DNA of 64,000 nt from Brevibacillus panacihumi (GTDB lineage Bacteria > Bacillota > Bacilli > Brevibacillales > Brevibacillaceae): the NCBI RefSeq assembly GCF_003710985.1, contig NZ_RHHT01000031.1, positions 122,464 through 186,463 on the forward strand. Direction: 5' to 3'. Positions within the stretch are counted from its first letter, which is position 1. Each line of letters starts with the position of its first letter. Below are positions 37,611 through 46,967 of this stretch, in pieces. The position numbers and the translations under genes are program-made. The notes below the pieces were generated by a model, which worked only from the letters and a program-made list of their open reading frames with translations, was not told where the DNA came from and made no database searches.

Positions 37611-38616
37611 TGATATCATCTCCTCCACCGCGTGCGATGATGATTTCACCCGCCTCTTCTAGGCGACGGATAATCGCAACAATGCGGGATTGCGCTTCTT
37701 CGACATCACGAAGTCGGACAGGCCCCATGAACTCCATTTCTTCCTTGAAGGTGTCCGCCATGCGTTTCGACATGTTGCGGAAAATGACTTCACGCACTTC
37801 TTCGCTCGATACCTTGAGGGAGAGCTGCAGATCGGCATTTTCCACATCGCGGATGACGCGTTGAATGGAACGATTGTCCAAAGTAGCAATATCCTCGAAG
37901 ACGAACATACGCTTCTTGATTTCCTCAGCCAGCTCGGGATCTTGAATTTCCAGGGAATCGAGAATCGTGCGCTCTGTCCCGCGGTCTACACCGTTGAGAA
38001 CCGCAACAATTGCTTCGATACCGCCAGCCTGCGTATAATCATGCGTCACTGTCGCAGAAAGCTTCTGCTCCAATACTTGCTCGACTTGAGCGATCACTTC
38101 CGGTGAAGTGCTGTCCATCACGGCGATCCGTTTGGCGACTTCTGCCTGACGCTCTTGCGGCAATGCGGATAGGATCATTGCAGCTTGCTGCGCTTCCAGA
38201 TAGGACAGCACCAGTGCAATCGTCTGCGGATGCTCGTTCTGGATAAAGTTGAGAATTTGTCCAGGGTCCGCTTTCCTTGCAAAATCGAACGGCCTTACCT
38301 GCAAGTTGGCCGTCAAGCGATTGATGATATCCATTGCTTTGGTTTCACCAAGCGCTTTTTGCAAAATCTCCTTGGCGTACGTAATACCACCTTGAGAAAT
38401 AACCTCTTTTGCGACAGCGATTTGATGAAACTCGGATAAGATCTTATCTTTCTCGTCGGTATCCACTTTACGGACATTGGCAATCTCCAACGTCAATTGT
38501 TCAATCTCATCTTCACGCAAGTGCTTGAACACCTGTGCTGAGATTTCGGGCCCCAGCGAGATGAGCAGGATAGCCGCCTTCTGTCGTCCAGTCAACTCTT
38601 TAGCGCCGCGAGCCAT
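37603..38616 (-). CDS. fliG: Flagellar motor switch protein FliG
   Basis: 337 residues of helical ARM-type repeats: N domain (ELTGRQKAAILLISLGPEIS), the EHPQTIALVLSYLE middle motif, and the C-terminal torque domain with the charged residues (KRMFVFEDIATLDNRSIQRV). It couples the rotor to the stator. Start set at ATG 38616, eight bases after AGGAG; the GTG three codons earlier lies next to the site. Confidence 0.97.
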   Translation of the reverse strand: MARGAKELTGRQKAAILLISLGPEISAQVFKHLREDEIEQLTLEIANVRKVDTDEKDKILSEFHQIAVAKEVISQGGITYAKEILQKALGETKAMDIINRLTANLQVRPFDFARKADPGQILNFIQNEHPQTIALVLSYLEAQQAAMILSALPQERQAEVAKRIAVMDSTSPEVIAQVEQVLEQKLSATVTHDYTQAGGIEAIVAVLNGVDRGTERTILDSLEIQDPELAEEIKKRMFVFEDIATLDNRSIQRVIRDVENADLQLSLKVSSEEVREVIFRNMSKRMADTFKEEMEFMGPVRLRDVEEAQSRIVAIIRRLEEAGEIIIARGGGDDIIV

Positions 38617-38628
38617 ACCTTTCACTCC

Positions 38629-40212
38629 TTAATCTTCTGCTAACCATGTACGAAGCAGTACTACGAATTCATCTGGCTTGCTTCGCGCCAACTTCTCAAG
38701 CTGTTTTCTGACGACAACCTGATCATTATCCTCTTGATACATCAAATCAGGGATTTCCAAAGGTTGCTGTGCATCCATCAGTTCTGGATCATCAGCCTCC
38801 TGAAGTTGATTCTGACGCCGTCTGCGAATAAGCAGAAAGGCTACTGCCGCAAGAGCCAAAGCCGCGATTCCGCCTACAGTCCAAAGGAGAGCAGGATTGA
38901 GCGATGTAGAATCCGCTACATTGACTTTACCCGAGAATTCACGTGGCAAAACAGAAATATGCTGATCTAATTCTTCTTGGGTCAATTCCAATCCACTGTT
39001 GCTCAACGTAACACGCACGACATTGCGAAGAACTTGCTTGATGCTTTCGATTGTCGCATCATCCAGTTGTCCGCCAGCCGGGGGTTCGACACCTACGTTG
39101 ATAGTAATGTCGTCGATCTTGTAAGGGCTCATGACAACATTTCGGGTGATCCGGTTCACTTCCCGGTTGATGGTATCGTTCAGTTCCTCGTATTGACTGT
39201 TTGTTCCTTGCGGGTTGGCGCCAGGATAACTCGGCACTGCATTGTCGCCTGTACCGGCAATTCCCCCTGGAGGTGCGCCTTGTCCGGAAAACGCTTTGGA
39301 TAAACGTTGGGAAGAGATGATAAGTCCTTCGTTATTTTCTTTATCAGGAGCCTCCACGATATTTTCTACGCGGTTCTCCTTGTCAAAGTTCATATTAATA
39401 AACGTATGGACGATCACTTTGTCTCTGCCCATAATCGTGCCGAGCAGGTTGTAGAGATTCTGCTGGATTTTCTTTTCGATCTCCGCCTTGATCTCTTCTT
39501 GCTGCTTGAAATTGCTAATGGACGCTTCATTGTCATTCCCGTCGGTCCGCTCCAATGGATTGGAGTATTGATCCATGATTGCAATTGCTTCCATCGGCAG
39601 CTTGGGAACACTTCGGGAGACGAGCAAGTACAGCGAGTTGATCTGCTTTTGATCCAGGGTTGTCCCTGGCTCTACGTCAACGACGACAGAAGCTGTGGCG
39701 GTATCTGCCGTTTGGGTTACCCACAGGCTTTCCTGGGGAAGAGTCAGCATTACCTGCGCGCTTCTTACGCCTTTCACGCGCTCCAGCAATTTTTTCAATT
39801 CTTGCTGCAAGGCTTCTTTTTTCATGACGTCAAATTGACGATCTGTCATGCCCAACGTACTGGAAAACAATTCCGTGTTGAAGCCTGCTTCACTCGGAAT
39901 TCCTTGTGCCGCCAGGTCAACGATCACGTCCTGCGCCATTTTTTCCGGCACTTCAATGCCTGTACCGTTGCCCGTGATTTTGTATGGGATTTTCTGATTA
40001 TCCAGCTCTGCCTTGATTGCTCCGATTTCCTGTTCACTCAGCCGCTGATTGTATAGGGGCTTGTATACTGGTTGAGAAGCAATGAATATGTATAGTCCGA
40101 GTGACAGGAGCAAAAACAAGGAAATCCCTGCGATCATCCACTTTTGTTTTTTTGAAAACTGGTTCCATTTTGCCCCCAGCTTTTCTCTGTATAAAGCTAT
40201 GCGCTCGTTCAT
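38629..40212 (-). CDS. fliF: Flagellar MS-ring protein FliF
   Basis: 527 residues. Two membrane helices (ISLFLLLSLGLYIFIASQPV near 30-50 and LWTVGGIAALALAAVAFLLI near 445-465) flank the YscJ-like ring-building domains. The C-terminal cytoplasmic segment binds FliG. The first large structural gene after flgB, flgC and fliE; AGAGG precedes the ATG. Confidence 0.97.
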   Translation of the reverse strand: MNERIALYREKLGAKWNQFSKKQKWMIAGISLFLLLSLGLYIFIASQPVYKPLYNQRLSEQEIGAIKAELDNQKIPYKITGNGTGIEVPEKMAQDVIVDLAAQGIPSEAGFNTELFSSTLGMTDRQFDVMKKEALQQELKKLLERVKGVRSAQVMLTLPQESLWVTQTADTATASVVVDVEPGTTLDQKQINSLYLLVSRSVPKLPMEAIAIMDQYSNPLERTDGNDNEASISNFKQQEEIKAEIEKKIQQNLYNLLGTIMGRDKVIVHTFINMNFDKENRVENIVEAPDKENNEGLIISSQRLSKAFSGQGAPPGGIAGTGDNAVPSYPGANPQGTNSQYEELNDTINREVNRITRNVVMSPYKIDDITINVGVEPPAGGQLDDATIESIKQVLRNVVRVTLSNSGLELTQEELDQHISVLPREFSGKVNVADSTSLNPALLWTVGGIAALALAAVAFLLIRRRRQNQLQEADDPELMDAQQPLEIPDLMYQEDNDQVVVRKQLEKLARSKPDEFVVLLRTWLAED

Positions 40213-40242
40213 GATTCACCTCTCGAAGGATACCAACAGCAC

Positions 40243-40539
40243 TTAAATAGACATCCGCATGATCTCTTGATAGGATTCAATGACCTTGTTTCTCACTTGC
40301 ATGGTCAAATCAAGCATGACAGATGCCTTTTGACTTGCGATTGTAACCTGATGGATCTCCACATTACCTGCAGCAAAACGATCAGCCATATTGGCAGAGT
40401 CGACCTGAGCCTGATTGACTTGATTCAGGGCATCTGTAAGAAACGCAGAAAAACCTTTCGTCACCTCTGCAGGAGTTTGGAGGTTCTGCATCGATTGCGT
40501 CCGGATCGGACTAATTTGCGGGAGCGCGTTGATGTCCAT
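40243..40539 (-). CDS. fliE: Flagellar hook-basal body complex protein FliE
   Basis: 98 residues; junction protein between MS ring and rod. Typical FSAFLTDALNQVNQAQVDSA and VTIASQKASVMLDLTMQVRN blocks, ending in the conserved helix KVIESYQEIMRMSI. Between flgC and fliF. Confidence 0.96.
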   Translation of the reverse strand: MDINALPQISPIRTQSMQNLQTPAEVTKGFSAFLTDALNQVNQAQVDSANMADRFAAGNVEIHQVTIASQKASVMLDLTMQVRNKVIESYQEIMRMSI

Positions 40540-40563
40540 TCTTCTTTTTCACCTGCCTTAGTC

Positions 40564-41022
40564 TTATCTGATTTCCAGTGCTTTCATCATCATGCTTTTC
40601 GTTGCATTGAGGACCGTAACGTTTGCCTCGTAGGCGCGGGAAGCAGAGATCATGTCTACCATTTCCTTCATCAAGTCAACGTTTGGCTTCAATACGTATC
40701 CTTCCGCATCCGCGTCAGGATGTGTCGGTTCATATACCCGCTTGAAAGGCGTATTGTCCTCGCGAATGGCTGTTACGCGCACTCCTTGCTCGGTTCCTTG
40801 CCCCGTAACCGTTCCTACAGCTGCTTGCAGAAAATTGTCGAAGCTTTGTTGAGACTTCGGAGAAAGCTCAACCATTTTTCGCTTGTACGGCTGCCATGCC
40901 CCATCCACAAAGTTTGCTCGAGTCGATTCATAGTTGGCGACGTTGGCGGCAATGGTGTCCAGGCGAAGTCGATTGGCCGTCAGTGCCGAGGCACTGGTGT
41001 TAAGACCGTGAAACAAGTTCAT
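40564..41022 (-). CDS. flgC: Proximal rod protein FlgC
   Basis: 152 residues with the axial-protein N-terminus (HGLNTSASALTANRLRLDTI, then AANVANYEST) and C-terminus (MKEMVDMISASRAYEANVTV). Three bases after flgB. Confidence 0.97.
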   Translation of the reverse strand: MNLFHGLNTSASALTANRLRLDTIAANVANYESTRANFVDGAWQPYKRKMVELSPKSQQSFDNFLQAAVGTVTGQGTEQGVRVTAIREDNTPFKRVYEPTHPDADAEGYVLKPNVDLMKEMVDMISASRAYEANVTVLNATKSMMMKALEIR

Positions 41023-41025
41023 GAC

Positions 41026-41439
41026 CTATTTCCCCCCACCTTGAATCACATTTTTCAGCTTTTGGAATGAACCTGCTGTAAGCTGGGTCAAACCGTTGTA
41101 CCAAATCGTGTTTTTTGCCAATTGATTCATCTCGGATTCCATGTCGACATCATTCCCATTATTCTGCACAATCTGATCAGGGTTGGATATGATCTGCGGC
41201 AATAAGCCTGACCCGCTGTTCGAAAATGGAATATGCCGCGCATCTGTACGATACGCTTCAAGCTTCCGTGTTCCTTGAATCCCGGCCAATTCTTGTTGCA
41301 AGAATTCTTCAAACACAACTTGTTTGCTTTTGTATTGAGGGGTATCTATGTTCGCAATATTATTTGCGATTGTCCGATGCCTCAGTGTTGCAGCATCCAA
41401 TGATCGTTCCAAGATCTGCAAATGATTGCTGTTCAGCAT
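41026..41439 (-). CDS. flgB: Proximal rod protein FlgB
   Basis: 137 residues; begins MLNSNHLQILERSLDAATLR and carries the rod signature HRTIANNIANIDTPQYKSKQ. Start set at ATG 41439, six bases after GGGGGG; the 14 extra codons of the open frame have no ribosome binding site. First gene of the fla/che operon, preceded by about 300 bases of regulatory DNA after the codY terminator. Confidence 0.96.
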   Translation of the reverse strand: MLNSNHLQILERSLDAATLRHRTIANNIANIDTPQYKSKQVVFEEFLQQELAGIQGTRKLEAYRTDARHIPFSNSGSGLLPQIISNPDQIVQNNGNDVDMESEMNQLAKNTIWYNGLTQLTAGSFQKLKNVIQGGGK

Positions 41440-41525
41440 GTTTCTCCCCCCATAATCTGATCTCGTTTGTGCAAATTCCACAAATGCACCAATAATTCCT
41501 CTATTTTCGACATTATTACGTAACC

Positions 41526-41554
41526 ATCATAGCAAAATCGCTATTATTCAAAAA
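41526..41554 (-). promoter_or_regulatory. Candidate promoter of the fla/che operon
   Basis: A good minus-10 TATGAT (41531-41526) with a poor minus-35 TTTTTG (41554-41549) 17 bases upstream, about 90 bases before flgB. No SigD-type promoter was recognised. The region 41440-41746 holds no gene; it is AT-rich and also contains a long inverted repeat. Confidence 0.4.
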
Positions 41555-41654
41555 GCCCCTATTTCTTGTTCTTCCATAAAATGATTCAATGGGACTAATC
41601 AGCGTGAACACTTGTCATAATTGCGTTATTTCCAGTTTGTTCATTGCAACTGTC

Positions 41655-41688
41655 AGATTTTCACAGGATAAATCATCCTGTAAAATCT
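41655..41688 (-). repeat. Long inverted repeat upstream of flgB
   Basis: AGATTTTACAGGAT pairs with ATCCTGTGAAAATCT: 14 pairs with one bulged G and a five-base spacer. No T-run follows, and codY already has its own terminator 90 bases earlier, so it may be an operator or an mRNA hairpin in the fla/che control region. Confidence 0.7.
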
Positions 41689-41746
41689 ATGAAATTTGGT
41701 ATTTTTTAGGTAATATCATTTTCTCGTATAGGACTTTATACCCAGT

Positions 41747-41778
41747 AAAAAAGACGGGGCAGCCGGAGCTGCCACGTC
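41747..41778 (-). terminator. Rho-independent terminator after codY
   Basis: GACGTGGCAGC pairs with GCTGCCCCGTC (one mismatch) around TCCG and is followed by TTTTTT. It separates codY from the fla/che operon. Confidence 0.9.
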
Positions 41779-41815
41779 CTTATGGTAAGATACATCTCTA
41801 TTTTAGACTTCCAAT

Positions 41816-42595
41816 TTAAGAGCTTTTTAATTTCTCCAGTTCAGGCAACAGTTTTTCATTCAGCACTTTGATGAAAGTACCTTTCATCCCCAATGAACGG
41901 GATTCAATCACGCCTGCACTCTCCAGCTTGCGCAACGCATTGACGATGACAGATCGAGTGATTCCGACACGGTCTGCAATTTTAGACGCTACGAGCAAGC
42001 CTTCTTTGCCTTCCAACTCTTCAAAGATATGTTCAACAGCTTCGAGTTCACTGTACGAAAGCGAGCCGATCGCCATTTGCACAACAGCTTTGCTGCGTGC
42101 TTCTTCTTCGATCGCTTCCGAACGCTCACGCAAAATCTCCATGCCTACTACAGTCGCCCCAACTTCTGCGAGAATCATGTCATCATCGACAAATTGATCA
42201 TTGATTCTGCCCAGAATCAGGGTACCCAAACGATCCCCTCCACCGATAATCGGTACGAGAGTGGTCCATCCGGTACGGAATACTTCTTTCATTTCTTCCG
42301 GGAAAATCGTGTACGGGCTGTCGACGTCCAGGTTTGCTGATGTCTCTTCCACCTTCAACAGACCTTGGCTGTACGCTTCTGGAAAACGGCGCTCCTCCAG
42401 CATTTTGCGCATACGCGCGTTGTTCATTTCCTGGTGAATGGCAAAGCCAAGCAGTTTTCCTTTTCTGCTCACGACAAATGTGTTGGCTTCAATGACATCG
42501 CTCAAAACTTGTGCCATCTCATTGAAGTTCACGGCATGACCTGCAGATTTCTGCAGCATGCGGTTAATTCTTCTTGTTTTTGATAAAAGATCCAT
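41816..42595 (-). CDS. codY: GTP-sensing global regulator CodY
   Basis: 259 residues. N-terminal GAF domain binding branched-chain amino acids, then a winged helix-turn-helix with the highly conserved [20 protein letters not shown] recognition segment. Represses stationary-phase, nutrient-uptake and (in B. subtilis) motility genes when GTP and isoleucine are high. Start set at ATG 42595 ([15 protein letters not shown]), ten bases after GGAGG. Last gene of the xerC-hslV-hslU-codY run. Confidence 0.97.
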   Translation of the reverse strand: MDLLSKTRRINRMLQKSAGHAVNFNEMAQVLSDVIEANTFVVSRKGKLLGFAIHQEMNNARMRKMLEERRFPEAYSQGLLKVEETSANLDVDSPYTIFPEEMKEVFRTGWTTLVPIIGGGDRLGTLILGRINDQFVDDDMILAEVGATVVGMEILRERSEAIEEEARSKAVVQMAIGSLSYSELEAVEHIFEELEGKEGLLVASKIADRVGITRSVIVNALRKLESAGVIESRSLGMKGTFIKVLNEKLLPELEKLKSS

Positions 42596-42641
42596 TGGTA
42601 TTTTTCCTCCCATGGGCAGATCATCGCTGCCCAGCGTGCTA

Positions 42642-44039
42642 TTACAAGATATATTGGCTTAAATCTTTATTTCCAGCAATCGTTCCCAATTTTTGCTGAA
42701 CGTAATCTGGCGTGATTTGGACAACCTCGAGATGAATGTCCGGCGCTTCAAAAGACAAGTCTTCAAGCAGCTTTTCCAGGATCGTGTGCAATCTTCTCGC
42801 ACCGATGTTATCGGTCGATTGGTTGACCTCAGCTGCCAAGCGCGCAATTTCCTGAATCGCTTCCGGTGTAAACTCGACACGTACCCCTTCTGTTTCCAAT
42901 AGCGCCGTGTATTGTTTGAGCAAGGCGTTTTTGGGCTCCGTCAAAATTCTGACGAAATCTTCGACGAGCAAGCTGGTCAATTCTACACGGATGGGGAAAC
43001 GCCCTTGCAGCTCCGGAATCAAATCAGACGGTTTGGCAATATGAAAAGCTCCCGCGGCAATGAACAGCACGTAATCGGTTTTGACCGGACCATACTTGGT
43101 CATGATCGTCGAGCCTTCCACTATCGGCAAGATATCGCGTTGCACACCTTCTCTGGAAACATCCGGGCCGCGTCCGTCTTTTCCCGCGATTTTGTCGATC
43201 TCGTCTATGAAAATAATCCCGTGATTCTCTGCGCGGCGAATGGATTCTTGCGTTACTTCATCCATATCCACCAGTTTTTGCGCTTCCTGCTGAATTAATA
43301 CCTTTCGGGCATCTTTAATTCGCAATTTTCGTTTCTTCGTCCGTTTGGGCAAGAGGTTGCCGAGCATATCCTGCATTTGCATGCCCATTTGCTCGCTGCC
43401 CGGAACCTGAAACATGTCGAACATCGTGGGTGACTGGTCCTCTACGTCGATCTCGATGACCTGGTCCTCCAGCTGTCCGTTGGCCAGTTGCCAAGCAACC
43501 TGCCTTTTTTGTTGCTGCACAGACGCTTCATCCGGGTCCGGATTGTTTTGTTGTTGCTGCTGCTGTCCGCCAAAAAACATTTCAAGTGGATTTTTAAAGG
43601 AATTTTGCTGCTTGCGAGAAGGAACCAGAACATTTACGATCGCTTCGTTCGCAAGCTTTTCTGCTTTTTCCTTTACCTCTTCCATCTTTTCCTGCTTTAC
43701 TGTGCGAATGGAGGCTTCAACAAGGTCGCGCACCATGGACTCCACATCGCGGCCGACATAGCCCACTTCCGTAAATTTGGTCGCTTCCACCTTGATAAAG
43801 GGAGCTCCCGTCAGCTTGGCAATCCTGCGAGCGATCTCTGTTTTCCCTACCCCAGTCGGCCCGATCATGAGAATATTTTTGGGCACGACATCGTCTTTCA
43901 TCTGCTCAGGCAGCCTGCTTCTTCGATAGCGATTGCGAAGCGCAACGGCAATCGCCTTCTTTGCTTGCGCCTGTCCGACAATGTATTTGTCTAGATGTTC
44001 GACGATCTTTCGCGGGGTTAACTGCTCATCATTTCGCAC
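42642..44039 (-). CDS. hslU: HslUV protease ATPase subunit HslU (ClpY)
   Basis: 465 residues, AAA+ unfoldase. Walker A GPTGVGKT at 60-67, an I domain with Gln/Asn-rich insert ([17 protein letters not shown]), Walker [11 protein letters not shown] and the sensor II region near LGARRLHT-like [14 protein letters not shown]-terminus KDLSQYIL activates HslV. GTG start (44039), seven bases after GGGAGG. 19 bases after hslV. Confidence 0.97.
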   Translation of the reverse strand: MRNDEQLTPRKIVEHLDKYIVGQAQAKKAIAVALRNRYRRSRLPEQMKDDVVPKNILMIGPTGVGKTEIARRIAKLTGAPFIKVEATKFTEVGYVGRDVESMVRDLVEASIRTVKQEKMEEVKEKAEKLANEAIVNVLVPSRKQQNSFKNPLEMFFGGQQQQQQNNPDPDEASVQQQKRQVAWQLANGQLEDQVIEIDVEDQSPTMFDMFQVPGSEQMGMQMQDMLGNLLPKRTKKRKLRIKDARKVLIQQEAQKLVDMDEVTQESIRRAENHGIIFIDEIDKIAGKDGRGPDVSREGVQRDILPIVEGSTIMTKYGPVKTDYVLFIAAGAFHIAKPSDLIPELQGRFPIRVELTSLLVEDFVRILTEPKNALLKQYTALLETEGVRVEFTPEAIQEIARLAAEVNQSTDNIGARRLHTILEKLLEDLSFEAPDIHLEVVQITPDYVQQKLGTIAGNKDLSQYIL

Positions 44040-44058
44040 GGATAAACCTCCCTTTTGA

Positions 44059-44601
44059 TCAGTTCAACTCATCCACTACTAGATTATGGTTCGTGAAGAC
44101 GCAAATATCGGCAGCCGTATGCAATGACGCCTCTGCTATTTCGCGGGCACTCAGATGCGGGGCATATTTTTTCAAAGCGCGACCTGCAGCCAGCGCAAAA
44201 CTGCCTCCGGAGCCAATCGCCAAGATGCCGTCATCCGGTTCGATGATTTCCCCGTTTCCCGACAGCAAGAGGATGTGCTCCTTGTTGACCACAATCATCA
44301 TTGCTTCGAGCCTGCGGAGGACCTTATCCATTCGCCATTCCTTTGTCAGTTCGACCGCCGCCCGCTGCAGATTGCCATGATACTCCTCCAGTTTGCCTTC
44401 AAACTTTTCAAAGAGAGTGATCGCATCTGCAACAGATCCGGCAAAACCGGCAAGAACTTCGCCCCGATAGAGACGTCTTACTTTTTTTGCTCCGTGCTTC
44501 ATGACTGTGCTTTGGCCAAAGGTAACCTGGCCATCCCCGGCCATCGCGACGGAGCCATTGTGATGCACGGCAAAAATGGTTGTCGCATGAAACTGTTCCA
44601 T
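44059..44601 (-). CDS. hslV: HslUV protease proteolytic subunit HslV (ClpQ)
   Basis: 180 residues, N-terminal-nucleophile hydrolase. It begins [16 protein letters not shown] and has the core blocks [20 protein letters not shown] and [20 protein letters not shown]. The N-terminus lacks the Ser2 reported as nucleophile of B. subtilis ClpQ; a threonine (Thr7 or Thr8) after a short propeptide is the likely nucleophile. Start set at ATG 44601, 11 bases after GGAGG; the longer frame overlaps xerC. Confidence 0.95.
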   Translation of the reverse strand: MEQFHATTIFAVHHNGSVAMAGDGQVTFGQSTVMKHGAKKVRRLYRGEVLAGFAGSVADAITLFEKFEGKLEEYHGNLQRAAVELTKEWRMDKVLRRLEAMMIVVNKEHILLLSGNGEIIEPDDGILAIGSGGSFALAAGRALKKYAPHLSAREIAEASLHTAADICVFTNHNLVVDELN

Positions 44602-44620
44602 ATTATCGGCTTCCTCCCGA

Positions 44621-45559
44621 TTACGTATTGGTGGAACCGGAATTGCGCATCGATGCGCGCGGATGAGCGGTGTCGTATACATCGCGAAGCCGCTCCTTGG
44701 TCACATGTGTGTATACCTGTGTTGTCGAAATATTGACGTGCCCCAGCAACTCCTGAACAACGCGAAGATCCGCTCCTCCATTCAGCATATGAGTCGCAAA
44801 TGTGTGACGAAATGTGTGGGGCGATACACGCAGATGAAGCGCATAGGTATCGACATATTTGTCCACGATCCGGCGAACACTTCGATCCGATAACGGCTCT
44901 CCCCGGTAGTTCACGATCAGTCTGCCGTGGTCTTCTTTGCCCGCCATCAGCTTATTTCTTCCATATTCTAGGTATTGCCGAAGAATGTCACAAGCATAAC
45001 TTCCGATTGGAACATATCGTTCTTTTGCGCCCTTACCATACACCAAGGCGACTCCCATAGAGAGATTGACATCCTTTATCGTTAGCATGACCAATTCGGA
45101 CACGCGCATGCCGCTTGCATAAAGCAGTTCAAAAATCAGTCGATCACGAATTCCTAAAGGAGTAGTCATGTCGGGAAGATCAAAAAACTCCTGCACTTCT
45201 TGTGGATACAAAAAGGAAGGGAGCTTCTTCTCCATCTTTGGAGTCGAGACCATTTGAAATGGATTTTGTTCCAACTGACCTTCACGCATTAGAAAACGAC
45301 AAAGGCTGCGCAAACTGGACAGCTTGCGGGCAATACTGCGACGGGAAAGCCCCTTTTTTGCCAAGTGCGCTAGGAAGGAGCGACCATGCAAATAAGAAAC
45401 AGCAGCAAATGCAGTGATTTGGTGCTGTTCCATAAAAGCGACAAATTCTCGGATATCTGCCACGTATTGCTTCACCGTATGAGGAGAGGCGTTTTTTTCG
45501 ATTCGCAAATAGCGAGTAAACATCAAGATCTCAGCTTGAAATTGCGGCGAAGTGTCCAT
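44621..45559 (-). CDS. xerC: Tyrosine recombinase XerC (CodV)
   Basis: 312 residues; resolves chromosome dimers at dif together with XerD. N-terminal SAM-like core-binding domain and a catalytic domain with the full set: Arg in [12 protein letters not shown], Lys in [11 protein letters not shown], His-x-x-Arg in [14 protein letters not shown], His in [11 protein letters not shown] and the nucleophile Tyr in QVYTHV. Start at ATG 45559, 11 bases after GGAGG. In B. subtilis this locus is codV-clpQ-clpY-codY. Confidence 0.95.
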   Translation of the reverse strand: MDTSPQFQAEILMFTRYLRIEKNASPHTVKQYVADIREFVAFMEQHQITAFAAVSYLHGRSFLAHLAKKGLSRRSIARKLSSLRSLCRFLMREGQLEQNPFQMVSTPKMEKKLPSFLYPQEVQEFFDLPDMTTPLGIRDRLIFELLYASGMRVSELVMLTIKDVNLSMGVALVYGKGAKERYVPIGSYACDILRQYLEYGRNKLMAGKEDHGRLIVNYRGEPLSDRSVRRIVDKYVDTYALHLRVSPHTFRHTFATHMLNGGADLRVVQELLGHVNISTTQVYTHVTKERLRDVYDTAHPRASMRNSGSTNT

Positions 45560-45588
45560 ATGGGATGCACCCTCCTCGAAGCACCTAT

Positions 45589-45618
45589 ATAGTAACACAG
45601 TGGAAAATCAGATTTCAA
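45589..45618 (-). promoter_or_regulatory. Sigma-A promoter for xerC-hslV-hslU-codY
   Basis: TTGAAA (45618-45613) and an extended minus-10 TGTTACTAT (core TACTAT at 45594-45589), 18-base spacer. It lies in the gap between trmFO and xerC, just upstream of the xerC ribosome binding site. Confidence 0.6.
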
Positions 45619-45632
45619 TGTAAATTGTGTCG

Positions 45633-46934
45633 TTATTGTGTAAAATTCTGAATTGTATCTAGCGCCCGCTCAGCGAGTTTTTCGTTTTTCTCCCGTTTGT
45701 TGCGAATCCGCTCCGGCCACTCGGGGACCAGTCCGAAATTGGCATTCATCGGTTGAAAATGGTTCGGATCTGCGGTGGTGATGTACTTTGCCATACTTCC
45801 CATGATTGTCTCCGGCGGAAGGACTAGCAGCTCCTCACCCTTGGCCAGTCTGGCTGCGTTCATCCCAGCCAGGAGACCGGAGGCAGCGGACTCCACATAT
45901 CCTTCGACCCCTGTCATTTGACCTGCAAAGAACAAGGTATCGCGATCCTTATATTGATAGGTCGGCTTCAACAGCTTCGGCGAGTTGATAAAGGTATTGC
46001 GATGCATTACCCCGTAGCGGACGATTTCACAGTTCTCCAATCCAGGGATCAGAGAGAAGACCCGCTTTTGCTCTGGCCATTTCAGGTGGGTTTGAAAACC
46101 GACGATGTTATAAAGCGTTGCTGCGCCATTGTCCTGTCGAAGCTGCACAACAGCATACGGTTTTCTGCCAGTATGCGGATCGGTCAATCCGACAGGCTTC
46201 ATCGGACCGAACAGCATGGTTTGGCGTCCTCGCTTTGCCATTACTTCGATTGGCATGCAGCCTTCAAAGAAGATCTCTTTTTCAAACTCCTTCAGCGGGA
46301 CTGCCTCTGCTGCGATCAACTCGTCGTAAAAGCGATTGAACTCCTCTTCCGTCATCGGACAGTTCAGGTAAGCAGCCTCTCCCTTGTCATAGCGGGAAGC
46401 CATGAAAACCTTGTTCATATCGATCGATTCTTTTTCGATGATCGGGGCTGCGGCATCATAGAAGTACAGATAATCCTCACCTGTCAAACGCTTCAACTCC
46501 TCCGACAATGCGGGAGAGGTAAGCGGGCCTGTCGCAATAACGACGATGCCGTCTGGAATGTGAGTGATCTCCTCTGTCATGACTTCAATCAAAGGATGAT
46601 TGCGGACGGCATTGGTCACATAGTCCGCAAATTCATGCCGATCAACCGCCAAGGCCCCGCCTGCCGGGACCGCACAGCGATCGGCTGCACCGATAATTAC
46701 AGATTTGAATCGACGCATTTCTTCCTTTAAAACTCCGACTGCGTTGGTCAGTGCATTGGCACGCAGTGAGTTGCTGCAGACCAATTCCGCAAACTTGTCT
46801 GTATGATGCGCAGGCGTCTGGGTCTTTGGTCTCATTTCATATAAGCGAACCGGAACCCCGGCCTGGGCGATCTGCCAAGCGGCTTCACTCCCAGCCAAGC
46901 CGGCTCCGACGACGGTTATCGCTGCTAGTGTCAT
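45633..46934 (-). CDS. trmFO: Folate-dependent tRNA (uracil-54-C5)-methyltransferase TrmFO
   Basis: 433 residues, FAD enzyme that makes ribothymidine-54 in tRNA with methylenetetrahydrofolate. FAD-binding [10 protein letters not shown] at 10-19 and the characteristic [20 protein letters not shown] segment with its catalytic cysteine are present. GGAGG lies nine bases before the ATG. Between topA and xerC, the normal Firmicutes order. Confidence 0.97.
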   Translation of the reverse strand: MTLAAITVVGAGLAGSEAAWQIAQAGVPVRLYEMRPKTQTPAHHTDKFAELVCSNSLRANALTNAVGVLKEEMRRFKSVIIGAADRCAVPAGGALAVDRHEFADYVTNAVRNHPLIEVMTEEITHIPDGIVVIATGPLTSPALSEELKRLTGEDYLYFYDAAAPIIEKESIDMNKVFMASRYDKGEAAYLNCPMTEEEFNRFYDELIAAEAVPLKEFEKEIFFEGCMPIEVMAKRGRQTMLFGPMKPVGLTDPHTGRKPYAVVQLRQDNGAATLYNIVGFQTHLKWPEQKRVFSLIPGLENCEIVRYGVMHRNTFINSPKLLKPTYQYKDRDTLFFAGQMTGVEGYVESAASGLLAGMNAARLAKGEELLVLPPETIMGSMAKYITTADPNHFQPMNANFGLVPEWPERIRNKREKNEKLAERALDTIQNFTQ

Positions 46935-46967
46935 GCTGTCATTCCTCCAAGCCTACTGAAAATCACA

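Noticed and set aside
41455..41510. Possible CodY box (GAAAATA half-site) upstream of flgB
   Set aside because: Only about nine of fifteen positions of the CodY consensus can be matched and the left half-site is poor.
43500..43580. Gln-rich stretch in HslU as a possible repeat insertion
   Set aside because: It lies in the naturally variable I domain and keeps the reading frame; length variation there is normal.
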